NCBI GenBank assembly: GCA_033675265.1
Contig: JAUJYZ010001472.1
Span: 1-64,000, forward strand
Source: Actinostola sp. cb2023
Taxonomy: Eukaryota > Cnidaria > Anthozoa > Actiniaria > Actinostolidae
Length of the DNA stretch: 64,000 nucleotides
Reading direction: 5' to 3'
Part shown: piece by piece, positions 1 to 10,097 of the stretch
How positions within the stretch are numbered: the first letter of the stretch is position 1
Layout: each line of letters opens with the position of its first letter
The notes under the pieces: generated by a model
The model's input: the letters and a program-made list of their open reading frames with translations, nothing else
Told to the model about the DNA's origin: nothing
The model's database searches: none
Position numbers and translations under genes: made by a program

Positions 1-185
1 CCTACATTAATCATGACCGGTCCTCTTATAACAGTTTTACTTCCATTTTGTAAAAACTGATAAAGGGTTTCTAAGCTTCCATTGTCTGGGCTGAGACTGG
101 GACGTGTGTCTCGGTCAGTTCAGTTCGTTCCTGATCTCTTCGTTCTTCACAGCTCAGTCCCTCACCGAATGGAAGGTGGAGGCCC

Positions 186-530
186 ATAAGTATGCGTCTT
201 TCATGCATCCCACAGTTGCATCCCCCAGTTCAATCGCACCAGGGCACGAGTGAACGCTTGTTAAAGCGTCTAGTATTATTCAGTAATTCTCAGAAATGTG
301 TTTCATTTTATTGTCCGATACCCTTAAAACGGGTTTTTCACAACGTGACGGCAGTCATGCAGCAAGCACAGCGACATCTGCTGAGCAATCTTGACACTAT
401 ACGATCAAATACTTCGCATTTTGTGTACCGATACGATCAAATCGCCCACGTTTTCAGCCAATCGAAACCCTGATACATACATCAGTTCCTAGCATTTTGT
501 GTACAACGAAAAAATAATAATAATACTAAC
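186..530 (+). repeat. Truncated copy of the hairpin-ended element
   Basis: From about position 270 the sequence matches the 3' half of the complete copies further right: the block around 'cagaaatgtgtttcatttta', then 'gcagcaagcacagcgacat', then repeated 'gatacgatcaaatacttcgc'. The 3' terminal hairpin is missing and the next copy begins straight after it. The first 185 bases show nothing I can assign. No gene is supported here. Confidence 0.6.
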
Positions 531-1296
531 AAGACGCTCAATGAGCGTATACTCGGACATTATTAAAAGGATAATGCAGTAGCCGAAATGATATGGCTGT
601 AGGCTTATAACCAAACAAACCAAGACGCGTCCCGTAGCTAGGACAAAGTCTCAGACAAGTGATCGAATTTCGTAGTGACCACAACACAGCAAGAATGTAC
701 CAGGCCGACGTTATCAGAACCATCTAAGTATGAATATACGTGCCAAGTACGTTTTCAGACGAAACGTCGACGATTCGCAGATCTCTATCTCTGCTCACCG
801 ACACACACCATTGGCAGAACATGGCATAACGAGATCATGATAGTTTGGAGTTCATTTTGATTTGCTTTTCAGTTCATTTGATTTGTTAAACACAACTGCT
901 TCTCTCTCGATGAGTTAGCACTTCTATTAACGATGACCCTAGAGCGAATAGCCTGCGTAGCTCGGCGGTCTGGAAGGGGATTGGGAAGGGGGGAGGGGAA
1001 GGGAGAGCCTTCCAGACCGCCGAGCTACGCAGGCTATAGAGCGAACAATACTTCGGATTTAGTTATATACGCTCGGAAAACTATTTGACATTTGACCCGT
1101 TTGAGCTAGAATTACTTCATTAGGCGTTCGGATATCATCGCCCCCGTTTTCAGCCAATCGAAAACCCTGAAAACAGACATTCCTGACCGATACGATCACA
1201 TTCTTCGCATTTTGTGTACTACCAAGAAAAAGAAAAAGAAAAAAGAAAGCGCAATTTATAAACTCGGACTTCCTCCGGAAGTGTCCGAGTAAAAAC
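531..1296 (+). mobile_element. Hairpin-ended element, copy 1
   Basis: It starts with the palindromic block 'acaagacgctcaatgagcgt' followed by a CTCGG stretch. It ends with a stem-loop formed by ACTCGGAC, a CCTCCGG loop and GTCCGAGT at about 1262-1296. It has the same ends and internal blocks as the copies at 1297-2192, 2279-2792, 45087-45868 and 53354-54135. A small foldback element at 949-1036 has inserted into it. No transposase ORF is visible, so it is probably non-autonomous. The superfamily is uncertain. Confidence 0.6.
949..1036. mobile_element. 88-bp foldback element with 9-bp target duplication
   Basis: Arms of about 28 bp begin TAGCCTGCGTAGCTCGGCGG and are repeated inverted at the right end around a purine-rich loop. 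The element is flanked on both sides by TAGAGCGAA (940-948 and 1037-1045), a clean 9-bp target site duplication. A 9-bp duplication is typical of Mutator-like elements, but the superfamily is inference. It lies inside hairpin-ended copy 1 and is therefore younger than that copy. Confidence 0.8.
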
Positions 1297-2192
1297 AAGA
1301 CCCTCAATGAGCGTACACTCGGGCATTATGACAATGAAAGTTGCGTAACGAGGGATACTGTATCGGTGAGCATAGATAAAGATCTCCGAATCGTCCGTAC
1401 TTGGGACGACCAAGGTTGCATATTCATGGTCAGATGGTTCTGATAACGTCTTTCGTTTGTTCGTTGTCGCAGAGGAAAGTCGGTCAAATAAAAGGACTCA
1501 AAAGTCATTCCCGAACTTCGTATTTTTTAAACATCCAGTCTATTCAGACTATGATGCGACGAAGCTCGACGAAGCTGCTGTCTCTGCCTATAAATTTCAT
1601 GCCTTCGATGTGTCCGAAAATCATTCCGAAACCCTTCACAATGACGAACAGCGTGTGTGACATATGTGAGAGGAGCGTTTCTTTCCTTCAAGTTGGATAC
1701 ATAAAAGTGTTACGTTCGAAGTTATCCCCGAATCATTTTTCGTACATTGATTGACCTTGCTCAGTCCGTGACGGCCTATTTGCTTTGATGAAGTTTTGAA
1801 GTACGATTTTTACGATTCCTTTTCCTTCTGAATTTTTCAAACGTGGAATAAAATAAACTTCAATCATTATATTTCTCAGAAATGTGTTTCATTTTATTGT
1901 CGGATACCTTTTTAAACGGGTTTTTGAAAACCACGGCGTGACGGCACTCAGTCATGCAGCAAGCACAGCGACATTATCTGCTGGGTAATCTTGAAACTCG
2001 ATACGATCAAATATACTTCGCATTTTGGTGTACCGATACGATCAAATACTTCGCATTCTGTGTACCACGAAGAAAAAAAAGAAAAAGAAAAAAGAAAAGC
2101 GCATTTTATAACTCGGGCTTCCTCCGCAAGTGCCCGAGTAACAAGAAAGCGTATTTTATAACTCGGGCTTCCTCCGGAAGTGCCCGAGTAAT
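1297..2192 (+). mobile_element. Hairpin-ended element, copy 2 (3' hairpin duplicated)
   Basis: It begins with 'acaagaccctcaatgagcgt', directly abutting the end of copy 1. Its right end has two tandem 3' hairpins (about 2111-2145 and 2159-2192), each with CTCGGGC, a CCTCCG loop and GCCCGAGTAATAA. Small shadow ORFs in it have no recognisable family. Confidence 0.6.
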
Positions 2193-2278
2193 AATACTTT
2201 ATTCAAATACTATACAATATTTGAAATTGAAGGAGAAACTTTGAGGTTAACCCTATGTGCAAGTCTCCTTTACACTAC

Positions 2279-2792
2279 AAACAAGACGCTCAATGAGCGT
2301 ACACTCGGGCATTATGACAATGACAGTTGCCTTCGATATGTATCCGAAAATCATTCCGAAACCTTTCACATTGACGAACAGCGTGTGTGACATATGTGAG
2401 AGGAGCGTAAAAATCTTATTTCAAAACTTCATCAAAGCAAATAGGCCGTCATCAACGCCACGGACTAAGCAAGGTCAATGTACGAAATTCGGGGATAACT
2501 TCGAACGTATACGTAAACTTCAATCAATATATTTCTCAGAAATGTGTTTCATTTTATTGTCGGATACCTTTTAAACGGGTTTTTGAAACCACGGCGTGAC
2601 GGCAGTCACGCAGAAAGCACAGCGACATCTGCTGGGTAATCTTGAAACTCGATACGATCACATACTTCGCATTTTGTGTACCGATACGATCAAATACTTC
2701 GCATTCTGTATACCACGAAGAAGAAAAAGAAAAATAATAAAAAAGAAAGCGCATTTTATAATTCGGGATTCCTCCGGAAGTGCCCGAGTAAT
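2279..2792 (+). mobile_element. Hairpin-ended element, copy 3 (internally deleted)
   Basis: It starts 'acaagacgctcaatgagcgt' and ends with the 3' hairpin at 2759-2792 that closes in GCCCGAGTAATAA. At about 514 bp it is shorter than the 782-bp copies, so part of the interior is missing. It stops about 80 bp before the start codon of the P450 pseudogene. Confidence 0.6.
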
Positions 2793-2875
2793 AAAGTCAA
2801 GTGTACATAACCTGACGTCATCCGTGACCTCTTGTGCAAGCCTGTACCCAGGGTACAGACACCACCGTCCTAAAG

Positions 2876-4373
2876 ATGATTGTGGAGCTCATTGCTGTTG
2901 CTGTAACTCTCGCTTTGATTTACCACTTCTTCTTGGAGTTTGCAGGCCATAATTTGCCTCCTGGACCCAAACCATGGCCTCTGATTGGCAACATGAACCT
3001 TCTGAGCAAAGATCTGCATCTGAGCTTGACAAACCTGGAAGAAAAGTATGGAAAGATATACCGTTTGTACGTTGCTCACCAGCTCATGGTAGTGGTTAGT
3101 GGAGATTTCATCAAAGAGGCTCTTGTGAGGAATCCTAAGGCGTTTGCTGGTCGACCACAACAACTTCTAAGTACAGGAACTAAGAAGCGAGATCGTTCTC
3201 TAGGCCAAAGGCGTACCCATAATGGACTATGGACCAAGATGGAAGCTCTATCGAAAACTCGGTCACTCAGCCATCAAAGTATACGGAGAGGGTCGCTTGC
3301 AGGAAGTTATCAGCAAAGAAGTTAACGAGCTTTGCAAGAGAGCTGCTTTGCAAGATGGAAAGTCTATTGACATGTCAATGGAATTCAACATAGCCGTGAC
3401 GAATATCATATGTACCAAGCTGACTGGTGAACGATATGAGATCGACGACCCCGAATTCCTCCAGATATTCGATGTAAAACAATGCAATCACGAGCATCAC
3501 GTTTGGTATTTCGCTTCAAGATGCCTACCCAATCCTTAATTACTTCCTACCAGAACAAGAGAAAAGGAAAAAGGCTGCGCAGGATGCTCAAGGAGCGATA
3601 CGATATCCTACAAGAGAAGTATCATCGACACAAGGAAAGCTTTGACGGAGAAAAACCATTCGAGATTACACCGATGCTCTGTTGTACACCAAACAAGAGG
3701 CCGAGAGAGAAGACAGCGTCAACATTGAACACCTTGAAGATCCCATCCTCATAACGGGCGGGATGGCTACGCTGTTTACAGCTGGTTCTGAAACAACCTC
3801 CACCACTCTTAGCTGGGCGTTAGCCTATCTGATACATAATCCAGATATTCAAGAGCGCCTTCACCAAGAAATCGTCGACCTCATTGGCAAGGATGACTTC
3901 CCCACTCTAGCCATGAAGAAACGTCTACCCGTACTTGAGGCGTTTCACTACTGAATCTCTCCGCATGGCCAATCTTGCCCCCATTGCAATTCCTCATAGG
4001 ACGACCGTTGATGTAGTACTGGAAGGATACAACATCCCCAAGGATACACGTGTGATTGCAAACACGTGGTCACTCCACCATGACCCTGCCATCTGGAAGG
4101 ATCCTTTCACATTCAGCGTGGATCGATTTTTGGATGAGTCTGGGAAATTTGTAGCTCCCGTTGGTGGCACGTTCCCTACCGTTTGGTGCAGGCCCGCGCG
4201 TATGTCTAGGGGAGGTGTTGGCTCGTTCTGAGTTGTTCTTGTTTCTTTGTCGAATCTTGCAGCAATTTAAGTTTGAGAATCCGCCAGGGAGTGACCTTCC
4301 ATCCTTGGAGGGAGTAAATGGCGCTGTGTTGCACCCCAAACCATACATGGTTCGTGTGTTAAAGCGAAACTAG
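2876..4373 (+). pseudogene. Cytochrome P450 (CYP1/2/17-like) pseudogene, intronless, at least six frameshifts
   Basis: P450s are haem monooxygenases, usually anchored in the ER by an N-terminal helix. The ATG at 2876 opens a hydrophobic anchor followed by the proline-rich hinge LPPGPKPWPLIGN. Later landmarks follow in order: DYGPRWKLYRKLG (about 3222), the I-helix AGSETTSTT (about 3780), the K-helix ExxR as ESLR (about 3955), the VDRFLDE region (about 4120) and the haem loop FGAGPRVCLG with its cysteine ligand (about 4180-4215). The total of about 1,500 bp equals a normal family length of about 500 codons. The frame changes near 3208, 3477, 3590, 3667, 3945 and 4175, so no continuous product is possible. 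There are no introns, so it is either a processed copy or a decayed single-exon gene. Neighbouring genes have clean frames, so error is an unlikely explanation. Confidence 0.85.
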
Positions 4374-4670
4374 TTTGATGTGTTCGTTTCTAGTTTTTCC
4401 GTAGAAATGATAAAAGTAACTTCGGTAAGAACTGAAGCTGAAATATCTCAGTTTTTTTTGCATGCTTGACTATTTTTCACGTTCTTAGAACGATATGAGC
4501 ATTAACTAAAGCACTAGACTATTTGTATGGTAATAAAGTTATTATTATTATTATTATTATTAGACTATTTGTATGGTAATAAAGTTATTATTATTATTAT
4601 TAGACTATTTGTATGGTAATAAGTTGTTGTTGTAACTATGTTGACATGATTTATGAGCGAGGACTATTTG
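4374..4670. repeat. A+T-rich tail with (ATT)n and repeated block
   Basis: Downstream of the P450 pseudogene the block 'agactatttgtatggtaata' occurs three times (about 4516, 4562 and 4602), separated by ATT trinucleotide runs. No gene is seen. The AATAAA-like strings here could be remnants of a polyadenylation region. Confidence 0.6.
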
Positions 4671-4981
4671 AACAACCAAGACCACAGGCAGTCCAACCAT
4701 TCCTTTTGAGGCTACTAAATAATTCAATAAAATGATATTTGCGTCTTTTTTGATGGGTTTCCTGTGGTAGAGCGCGCGCTCCAGATGGGGTGGTAATACG
4801 TATTCCATATATGGTAAAAGCGTGCAACCGAATAGCGGCCCCTAACAAGCGTATAGCGGCCCCTAACAAGCGAATAGCGGAATTTGGTTAATAGGTATTT
4901 GCAATGCAAAATATTTTCAAAAGCTAGAAAAAATGCAGAGTTTGGCAGCGTAATCCCTCGTGGTCAAGTGCGTTAAAGCGG

Positions 4982-5004
4982 AGGGTTAGGGTTAGGGTTA
5001 GGGA
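4982..5004 (+). repeat. Short interstitial TTAGGG tract
   Basis: Three and a half units of GGGTTA occur in a row. TTAGGG is the usual animal telomere repeat. At this size it is only an interstitial motif, not a telomere. Confidence 0.7.
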
Positions 5005-5343
5005 TGGGGCAGGCTATAAAGTGATTAATTTGATGTTTCGAGTTTCAGATTTGATATAAAGTTTTAAAAGGTCAAGAAGTTTTTAACAATCGGATGAAAA
5101 AATATTTTAAGCCAATCCTAGGAAATAAAAAAATGGGTCGCCATTCGCTTGTTAAGTGCTTAATTTCTATTCGCTTGTTAGGGGCCGCTATACGCTCATA
5201 CCATATATGGAATACGTATTACAACCCCGGCTCGCGCGCAATATATATAATACGTAGATATGTTGGGTTCCCTGTGTTGAGAAACGTATAATATTGGGCT
5301 CCCTGTGCGTATCCCGCGCGTCCCGCAGTACAGTACATGTGTA

Positions 5344-5554
5344 TAGAGTCGTTTTCGTATGAGTGGGAAGTAGTTACGGTACGGTTCGTGCCGTACCGTG
5401 ACGGTATCGCGCCATCATCTTGCCGTATCCAAGCATTCTGATTGGTTGAGAAATGATTTCGCGCGCTGCGATTGGTTGAATACAATGTGTTCGATTCCGT
5501 ACCGTGACCGTAACTCCGTACCGTAGGTTTCCCACTCATACGAAAACGACTCTA
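5344..5554 (+). mobile_element. 211-bp MITE, copy 1
   Basis: Perfect terminal inverted repeats TAGAGTCGTTTTCGTATGAG and their complement bound exactly 211 bp. The interior has several ACGGTACGG / CCGTACCGT palindromic stretches and a CCAATCAGA-type segment. Copies of the same length occur at 42166-42376 and 60518-60728. It has no coding capacity. Confidence 0.85.
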
Positions 5555-6032
5555 TTGAAACAAGGTAGTTTCACTCGTTTCACTATGTACATTGCTGCGG
5601 GCGCGTCCCGCAGGACGCACACAGGAAGCCCAACATAATACATGTTTATGCACAGGAAACCCAACCTTACGTATTGCGCGCGCGCTCTACCACAGGAAAC
5701 CCATCAAAAAAGACGCAAATATCATTTTATTGAATTATTTAGTAGCCTCAAAAGGAATGGTTGGGCTGCCTGTGTCAAGATCTCTGTTTTGGAGTATTTC
5801 ACTGATTTCTCCACAGGCAGCCCAAGTGCCCAACCATTGCTTCTGAGGATACTAAATAATAAATATTTGTTTGCGCGCGTCTTTTTTTAAGGGTTTCCTC
5901 ACAGGCAGCCCAACCATTCCTTTTGAGGCTACTAAATAAGGAAATAAAATGATATTTGCGTCTTTTTTATGGGTTTCCTGTGGTAGAGCGCGCGCGCGAT
6001 CAATATATAATACGTAGATATGTTGGGTTCAT

Positions 6033-6269
6033 TAGAGAGTTTTAGCAAACACGACGCGACGTGAGAACACGACGTTAGATGACGAATATATCACATTTGG
6101 CATTGCGTGACTACCGTGACAACGTCGCGACGTCAAGTTCACGACGCCATTTCACTTGTTTTCACGTCCTCTTCATGACGTTGAGGACGCCAACGGTCGT
6201 TTTCACAGTTATTCGTCAGCGCGCGCGCCGTCCTCTTTCACGTCGCGTCGTGTTTGCTAAATCTCTCTA
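6033..6269 (+). mobile_element. TAGAGAG MITE, copy A (CpG-rich)
   Basis: Terminal inverted repeats of about 30 bp run from TAGAGAGTTTTAGCAAACAC to its counterpart ending TTTGCTAAATCTCTCTA. The interior is full of CG dinucleotides. Two other copies, at 50702-50927 and 56150-56374, have many of the same sites as TG or CA. Confidence 0.8.
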
Positions 6270-6838
6270 TTGGGCGCGTCCCGCAGGACGCACACAGGGA
6301 TCCCAACATATACATTTCTATGCACAGGGAACCCAATATAATAGCAATATAATACGTATCGCGCGCGCGCGCGCTCTACCACAGGAAACCCATCAAAAAA
6401 AGACGCGCGCTTGCAAATATATATTTTTAATAATTATAAATAGCCTCAAAAACAATGGTTGGGCTGCCTGTGGTTTCCTGTGGAAGAGCGCGCGTGCTCA
6501 ATACGTATTATGTTGGGCTCCCTGTGCACTGTTTGCGTCCCGCAAGTGTTGTGCACAGGCAGCCCAACCATTACTTCTGAGGCTACTAAATAATAAATAA
6601 AAAGATATTGGCGTTTTTTTATGGGTTTTCTCACAGGCAGCCCAACCATTCCTTTTGAGGCTACTAAATAATGAAATAAAATGATATTTGCGTCTTTTTT
6701 TGATGGGTTTCCTGTGGTAGAGCGCGCGCGTGCGCATTTATATGTTGGGTTCCCTGTGTTGAGTAACATATAATGATGGGATCCCTGTGTACCTCCTGCG
6801 GGACATCCGCAGCAAATGTGTATATTGAAACAAGGTCG

Positions 6839-8457
6839 AAACAAGGTATGAAACTCGGTCACGTGACAAATACGTTTTTGCTCCTAATTTTGTCATTGTG
6901 ATGTGAACATTCAATTTTTCTTCGAATAACTAATCTTTACCGTATTCTCGAAACACCTTATAAGTGTCAGTCGTCTAACTTCAACGTACGCTGAGAAACT
7001 AATTTTTGAAATTTTGAGCGTGATGGCCCGATGTGTGCCGCATGTATGTGGTGCACTTTTCCGTGAAACAGTCGGATTTTACCTTCGAGAGGACATCGAC
7101 AAGCGCTCGGCAAATCTAAACTATGCTCTTTTTGGCAAGTTTTAATATTTATATGTTCACTAAACATAAATCAAAACATCTACAATATACTTTATTTGCT
7201 TTCTGTTTTGACTTCTGTAAAGTATTTGTATTGTATTTTGATTTTTATCGATTAAAATCTTCAAAATTGACGCATTGTGTTTTATAAATGCTGAATAGTC
7301 TCAATATTTAGTACTGCACAACACATTTGCTATCAGTACTTGTACACAAAATGACAAACAAACGTATTTATTTCAACTATAAGTTTACTAGCTTTTTACA
7401 CACTGTTTTCGCCGTTCTTTCTGTACAATTTATTCACTATATTGATCAGTAATAGCTGAATACAATAATTAAATAAATATTATACACAATCGACAAGTTG
7501 TGAATGAATAACAAACATCACAGTTGGAAGCGATAAGCTTACTTTAATACGTTCTTACGAAAAATACGGTAAAACTTACTCTGTGTTTCTCTCAGATGAT
7601 AGTACGCTTATTTGCTAAATGTGTTGTGCTATTTCAATGACAATAACGAACAACTGTTAATATCTTAGTTCACGGCAGCTTCAACTGCTTCACGAGTCCA
7701 TCGCCATTCATGTCTCCTTCGATGTCAGTGAATTTGAGTTCGTCTATCGTTTTTGCTTCAGATGGTTTATGCTGTGTTGGCGTTCCCTTGTGTCAGAAGA
7801 ACTATAAGTAAAGTGCAAAATTACGTCAAACACTTTCTAGATGAGACAGTCAAAACGTTTAAACAGATAAAGTACCATCAGTCAGTTGAAAGAGGTTCCT
7901 TGTTGAAGTGTATTTCGATCACTGACAACTACACAACTCACAAGTCAAATCAGTTCTGCATAATTTATGGAAAAAAACTGATTTGTTGAGGAGTATAAGC
8001 AGCCCTTCTGCCCTAGTATAGGCAAGTCCTTTTATTAGAGAACATTTAGAGCAAATACTACGTGAAAACCTAGACAAAAATACTTTTAGTTCAGCTTACT
8101 TTTCAACGAAACTAGGCACACGTGTCGAGCACAACACATCCAAACTTTCTCCACCATTCAAAATGAAAAAGGACTACTTTAAAACCGTCAAATCTCTTCT
8201 AAATTTACTTAAAGTTGACATGAATTGTGAACTTCTAAACTTACCATGAATAGGGAATAGAATCCTAACGTTTACACCGAAAAAATCAGTCTTTCTTGAA
8301 ATGAACTTCTCTTCCACGCCCCGCCATTAGCGACAAAATAACGACTTCACCCTGGGTACCCCCCACGGGCCTGTAGCGTACGACGACTTCGGCTCAAGTG
8401 CACCACATACATGCGGCGCATCAGGCCATCACGTGACTGGAGTTTCATACCTTGTTT
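6839..8457. mobile_element. TIR element of 1.6 kb without recognisable transposase
   Basis: AAACAAGGTATGAAACTC at 6839 is repeated inverted as GTTTCATACCTTGTTT at 8442-8457. A second pair of inverted blocks (GTGATGGCC...CATGTATGTGGTGCAC near 7018-7062, and its complement at 8395-8432) supports one element. The interior is A+T-rich. A 78-codon ORF at 7753-7989 and other short ORFs have no family I recognise. The element directly abuts the THAP-bearing element on its right. Confidence 0.6.
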
Positions 8458-8732
8458 AAAGGGACTCTCCAGTGGAAAAACACATTAATGCTTATTTTGT
8501 GAATAAAAGGGTCAGGATTTCGAAAATTGAACTGAATTTGACGTAAAATTAATTCCTAGCCCGATAAAGCGAAAATTAAAATTTTCGTTTGGGTACCCTG
8601 TGGTGCAGTGACGTAGCCGATGACGTCAGTTCGTCGTACTTGTTATTTTAACAGATTTTGGCACGAACATAGTAAATTATTATTAGTGTTGAAAAAAGAC
8701 GATAGTTCGTTATTATTATAACATTAACGACT

Positions 8733-9038
8733 ATGCCTCATTGTGTTGCCTTTGGGTGTTCCAGTCACTCGGAAAAGAAAGAATTCGGAATATCTTTCCA
8801 TGTAATAACGACGGGCAAAAACAAGCTAAAGTTACGTAAACAATGGATACATCTCACAGGTCGCCCCAAGGAAAAGCTTCCCTCAAAATCCCATCTCTGC
8901 TCCAAGCACTTCTTGTCTTCTTGCTTTGATGAAAGCCACGATTTAAAGCAAAGGTTACTAGGAAGAACCAGGAATGCAGGAGCTGTCCATAAACGTCACG
9001 ATTTAAACAAACATGGCGGAAGCTATTATGTTCTGTAA
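8733..9038 (+). CDS. THAP-domain zinc-finger protein, 101 aa, within a transposon
   Basis: THAP domains are C2CH zinc-binding DNA-recognition modules found in P-element-type transposases and in host regulators. The ORF starts MPHCVAFGCSSHSEKK (the first C-x4-C pair), has W at residue 36 followed by IHLTGRP, then the SHLCSKHF block with the third cysteine and the zinc histidine, and ends the domain with the CFD...LKQRLLGRTR and GAV segments typical of the family. The ATG at 8733 puts the domain at the very N terminus, as expected. The protein stops about 20 residues after the domain, so no catalytic region follows. It probably binds the element's own ends, but that is inference. It is surrounded by TIRs, so it is transposon cargo rather than a host gene. 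Confidence 0.75.
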   Translation: MPHCVAFGCSSHSEKKEFGISFHVITTGKNKLKLRKQWIHLTGRPKEKLPSKSHLCSKHFLSSCFDESHDLKQRLLGRTRNAGAVHKRHDLNKHGGSYYVL

Positions 9039-9076
9039 TACAAACTTCATCTTGAAACAAAATTAAACATAATAAT

Positions 9077-9364
9077 TTAAAAGTTACTATAGTCATCTCT
9101 CTTGAAAAGAAAAATGTCAATGTCAAATTTTGAAATAAAGGACGAACCTTCCAATATTATGCACAACACTGAGTTTAATTCCTGACAGCAAACACACATT
9201 TCATGCGATTCCATGACTTGATAATTAGTACAACTACACCAAGTGCTTGAAATCATGCGATTTTCCCCAATCTCATTTTCGGATTCACTGCTTGGAGAGT
9301 TGTTATCATTCTCCTGAGTCTCATCGCTTTCATATTCGGGTTCAAACTGGAAAGGTAGCGCCAT
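9077..9364 (-). CDS. Short cysteine-rich protein resembling the P2X7 receptor C-terminal domain, 95 aa
   Basis: The ATG at 9364 gives MALPFQFEPEYESDE, then an acidic serine-rich linker, then WCSC-x-N-Y...M...ECVCC-type spacing read as WCSCTNYQVMESHEMCVCCQ. The combination of an FEPEY motif, WCxC, M and CxCCxE matches the zinc-binding cytoplasmic 'ballast' domain known from P2X7 and from many invertebrate stand-alone ORFs. One usual cysteine is tyrosine here (WCSCTNY), and the conserved C-terminal part degenerates after about residue 75, so it may be decaying. It converges on the THAP ORF inside the same TIR element. There is no membrane segment. The function is unknown. Confidence 0.55.
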   Translation of the reverse strand: MALPFQFEPEYESDETQENDNNSPSSESENEIGENRMISSTWCSCTNYQVMESHEMCVCCQELNSVLCIILEGSSFISKFDIDIFLFKRDDYSNF

Positions 9365-9634
9365 ATTTTTTACTGAAACAGAGAAAACAGTTGAGAAAAC
9401 CTTCGTCTTCGACCCGTCTTCGATCACCTTCGTCTTCGATCCACTGAACACAAGTACGACGAACTGACGTCATCGGCTATGTCACTGCACCACAGGGTAC
9501 CCAAACGAAAATTTTAATTTTCGCTTTATCGGGCTAGGAATTAATTTTACGTCAATTTCAGTTCAATTTTCGAAATCCTGACCCTTTTATTCACAAAATA
9601 AGCATTAATGTGTTTTCCACTGGAGAGTCCCTTT

Positions 9635-9900
9635 CAATATACACATTTGCCACGGGCGCGTCCCGCAGGAGGTACACAGGGATCCCAACATTATATGTTA
9701 CTCAACACAGGGAACCCAACATATAAATGCGCACGCGCGCGCTCTACCACAGGAAACCCATCAAAAAAAGACGCAAATATCATTTTATTTCATTATTTAG
9801 TAGCCTCAAAAGGAATGGTTGGGCTGCCTGTGGTTTTCTGTGGTAGAGCGCGCGCGTCCTTGGTAGCGTATTATGTTGGGCTTCCTGTGTGCATAGGGAG
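9635..9900 (-). repeat. Right arm of CCTGTGG-module inverted repeat
   Basis: This stretch is the reverse complement of 6630-6836, including the TATATTG-flanking tip, the GC alternation and the 85-bp module with its CCTGTGG end. The two arms enclose the 1.6-kb TIR element and the THAP element. It has no coding content. Confidence 0.7.
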
Positions 9901-9948
9901 CCCAACAAAATATGTATTTTAAGGGTTTCCTTGTATGCAGGCATCAGA

Positions 9949-10097
9949 TTAAATAAATTGTAGTGGCTTCATCTGCATTTAAAATTTGTTTAATGAACCA
10001 AGCTTTCGGCCATTGCGGCCGCAATGGCCGCAATGGCCGAAAGCTTGGTTCATTAAACAAATTTTAAATGCAGATGAAGCCACTACAATTTATTTAA
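9949..10097. repeat. 149-bp near-perfect palindrome
   Basis: The left arm 'ttaaataaattgtagtggct' and onward is repeated as its exact complement to 10097, with arms of about 65-70 bp meeting at a centre of overlapping GGCCATTGC/GCAATGGCC units. The flanks share a direct repeat, AAAATATGTATT, at about 9907 and 10097. It would extrude as a cruciform or form a long RNA hairpin. Confidence 0.85.

Larger units (their letters stand above)
4676..6835. repeat. Cluster of CCTGTGG-bounded modules in both orientations
   Basis: A module of about 85 bp, bounded by CACAGGCAGCCCAACC and its counterpart GGGTTTCCTGTGG and containing 'atgatatttgcgtctttttt', recurs in alternating orientation at about 4684-4767, 5688-5781, 5898-5980, 6372-6471, 6552-6622 and 6631-6717. 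Alternating (GC)n tracts and short TTGGGCTCCCTGTG-like pieces separate the copies. The alternation builds long inverted repeats. No ORF with a recognisable family is present. Two MITEs (5344-5554 and 6033-6269) are inserted in the cluster. Confidence 0.65.
8458..9634. mobile_element. 1.18-kb TIR element carrying THAP and P2X7-tail-like ORFs
   Basis: Terminal inverted repeats of about 185 bp (8458-8642 and 9451-9634) start AAAGGGACTCTCCAGTGG. Between them lie two convergent ORFs: a THAP-domain protein on the plus strand and a short cysteine-rich protein on the minus strand. No transposase catalytic domain is present, so it is either a deletion derivative or a cargo-only element. It sits inside a larger inverted repeat whose arms (about 6640-6836 and 9635-9833) still match, so it inserted into an older element. 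Confidence 0.75.

Noticed and set aside
4982..5004. Telomere
   Set aside because: Only three and a half TTAGGG units inside a transposon cluster.
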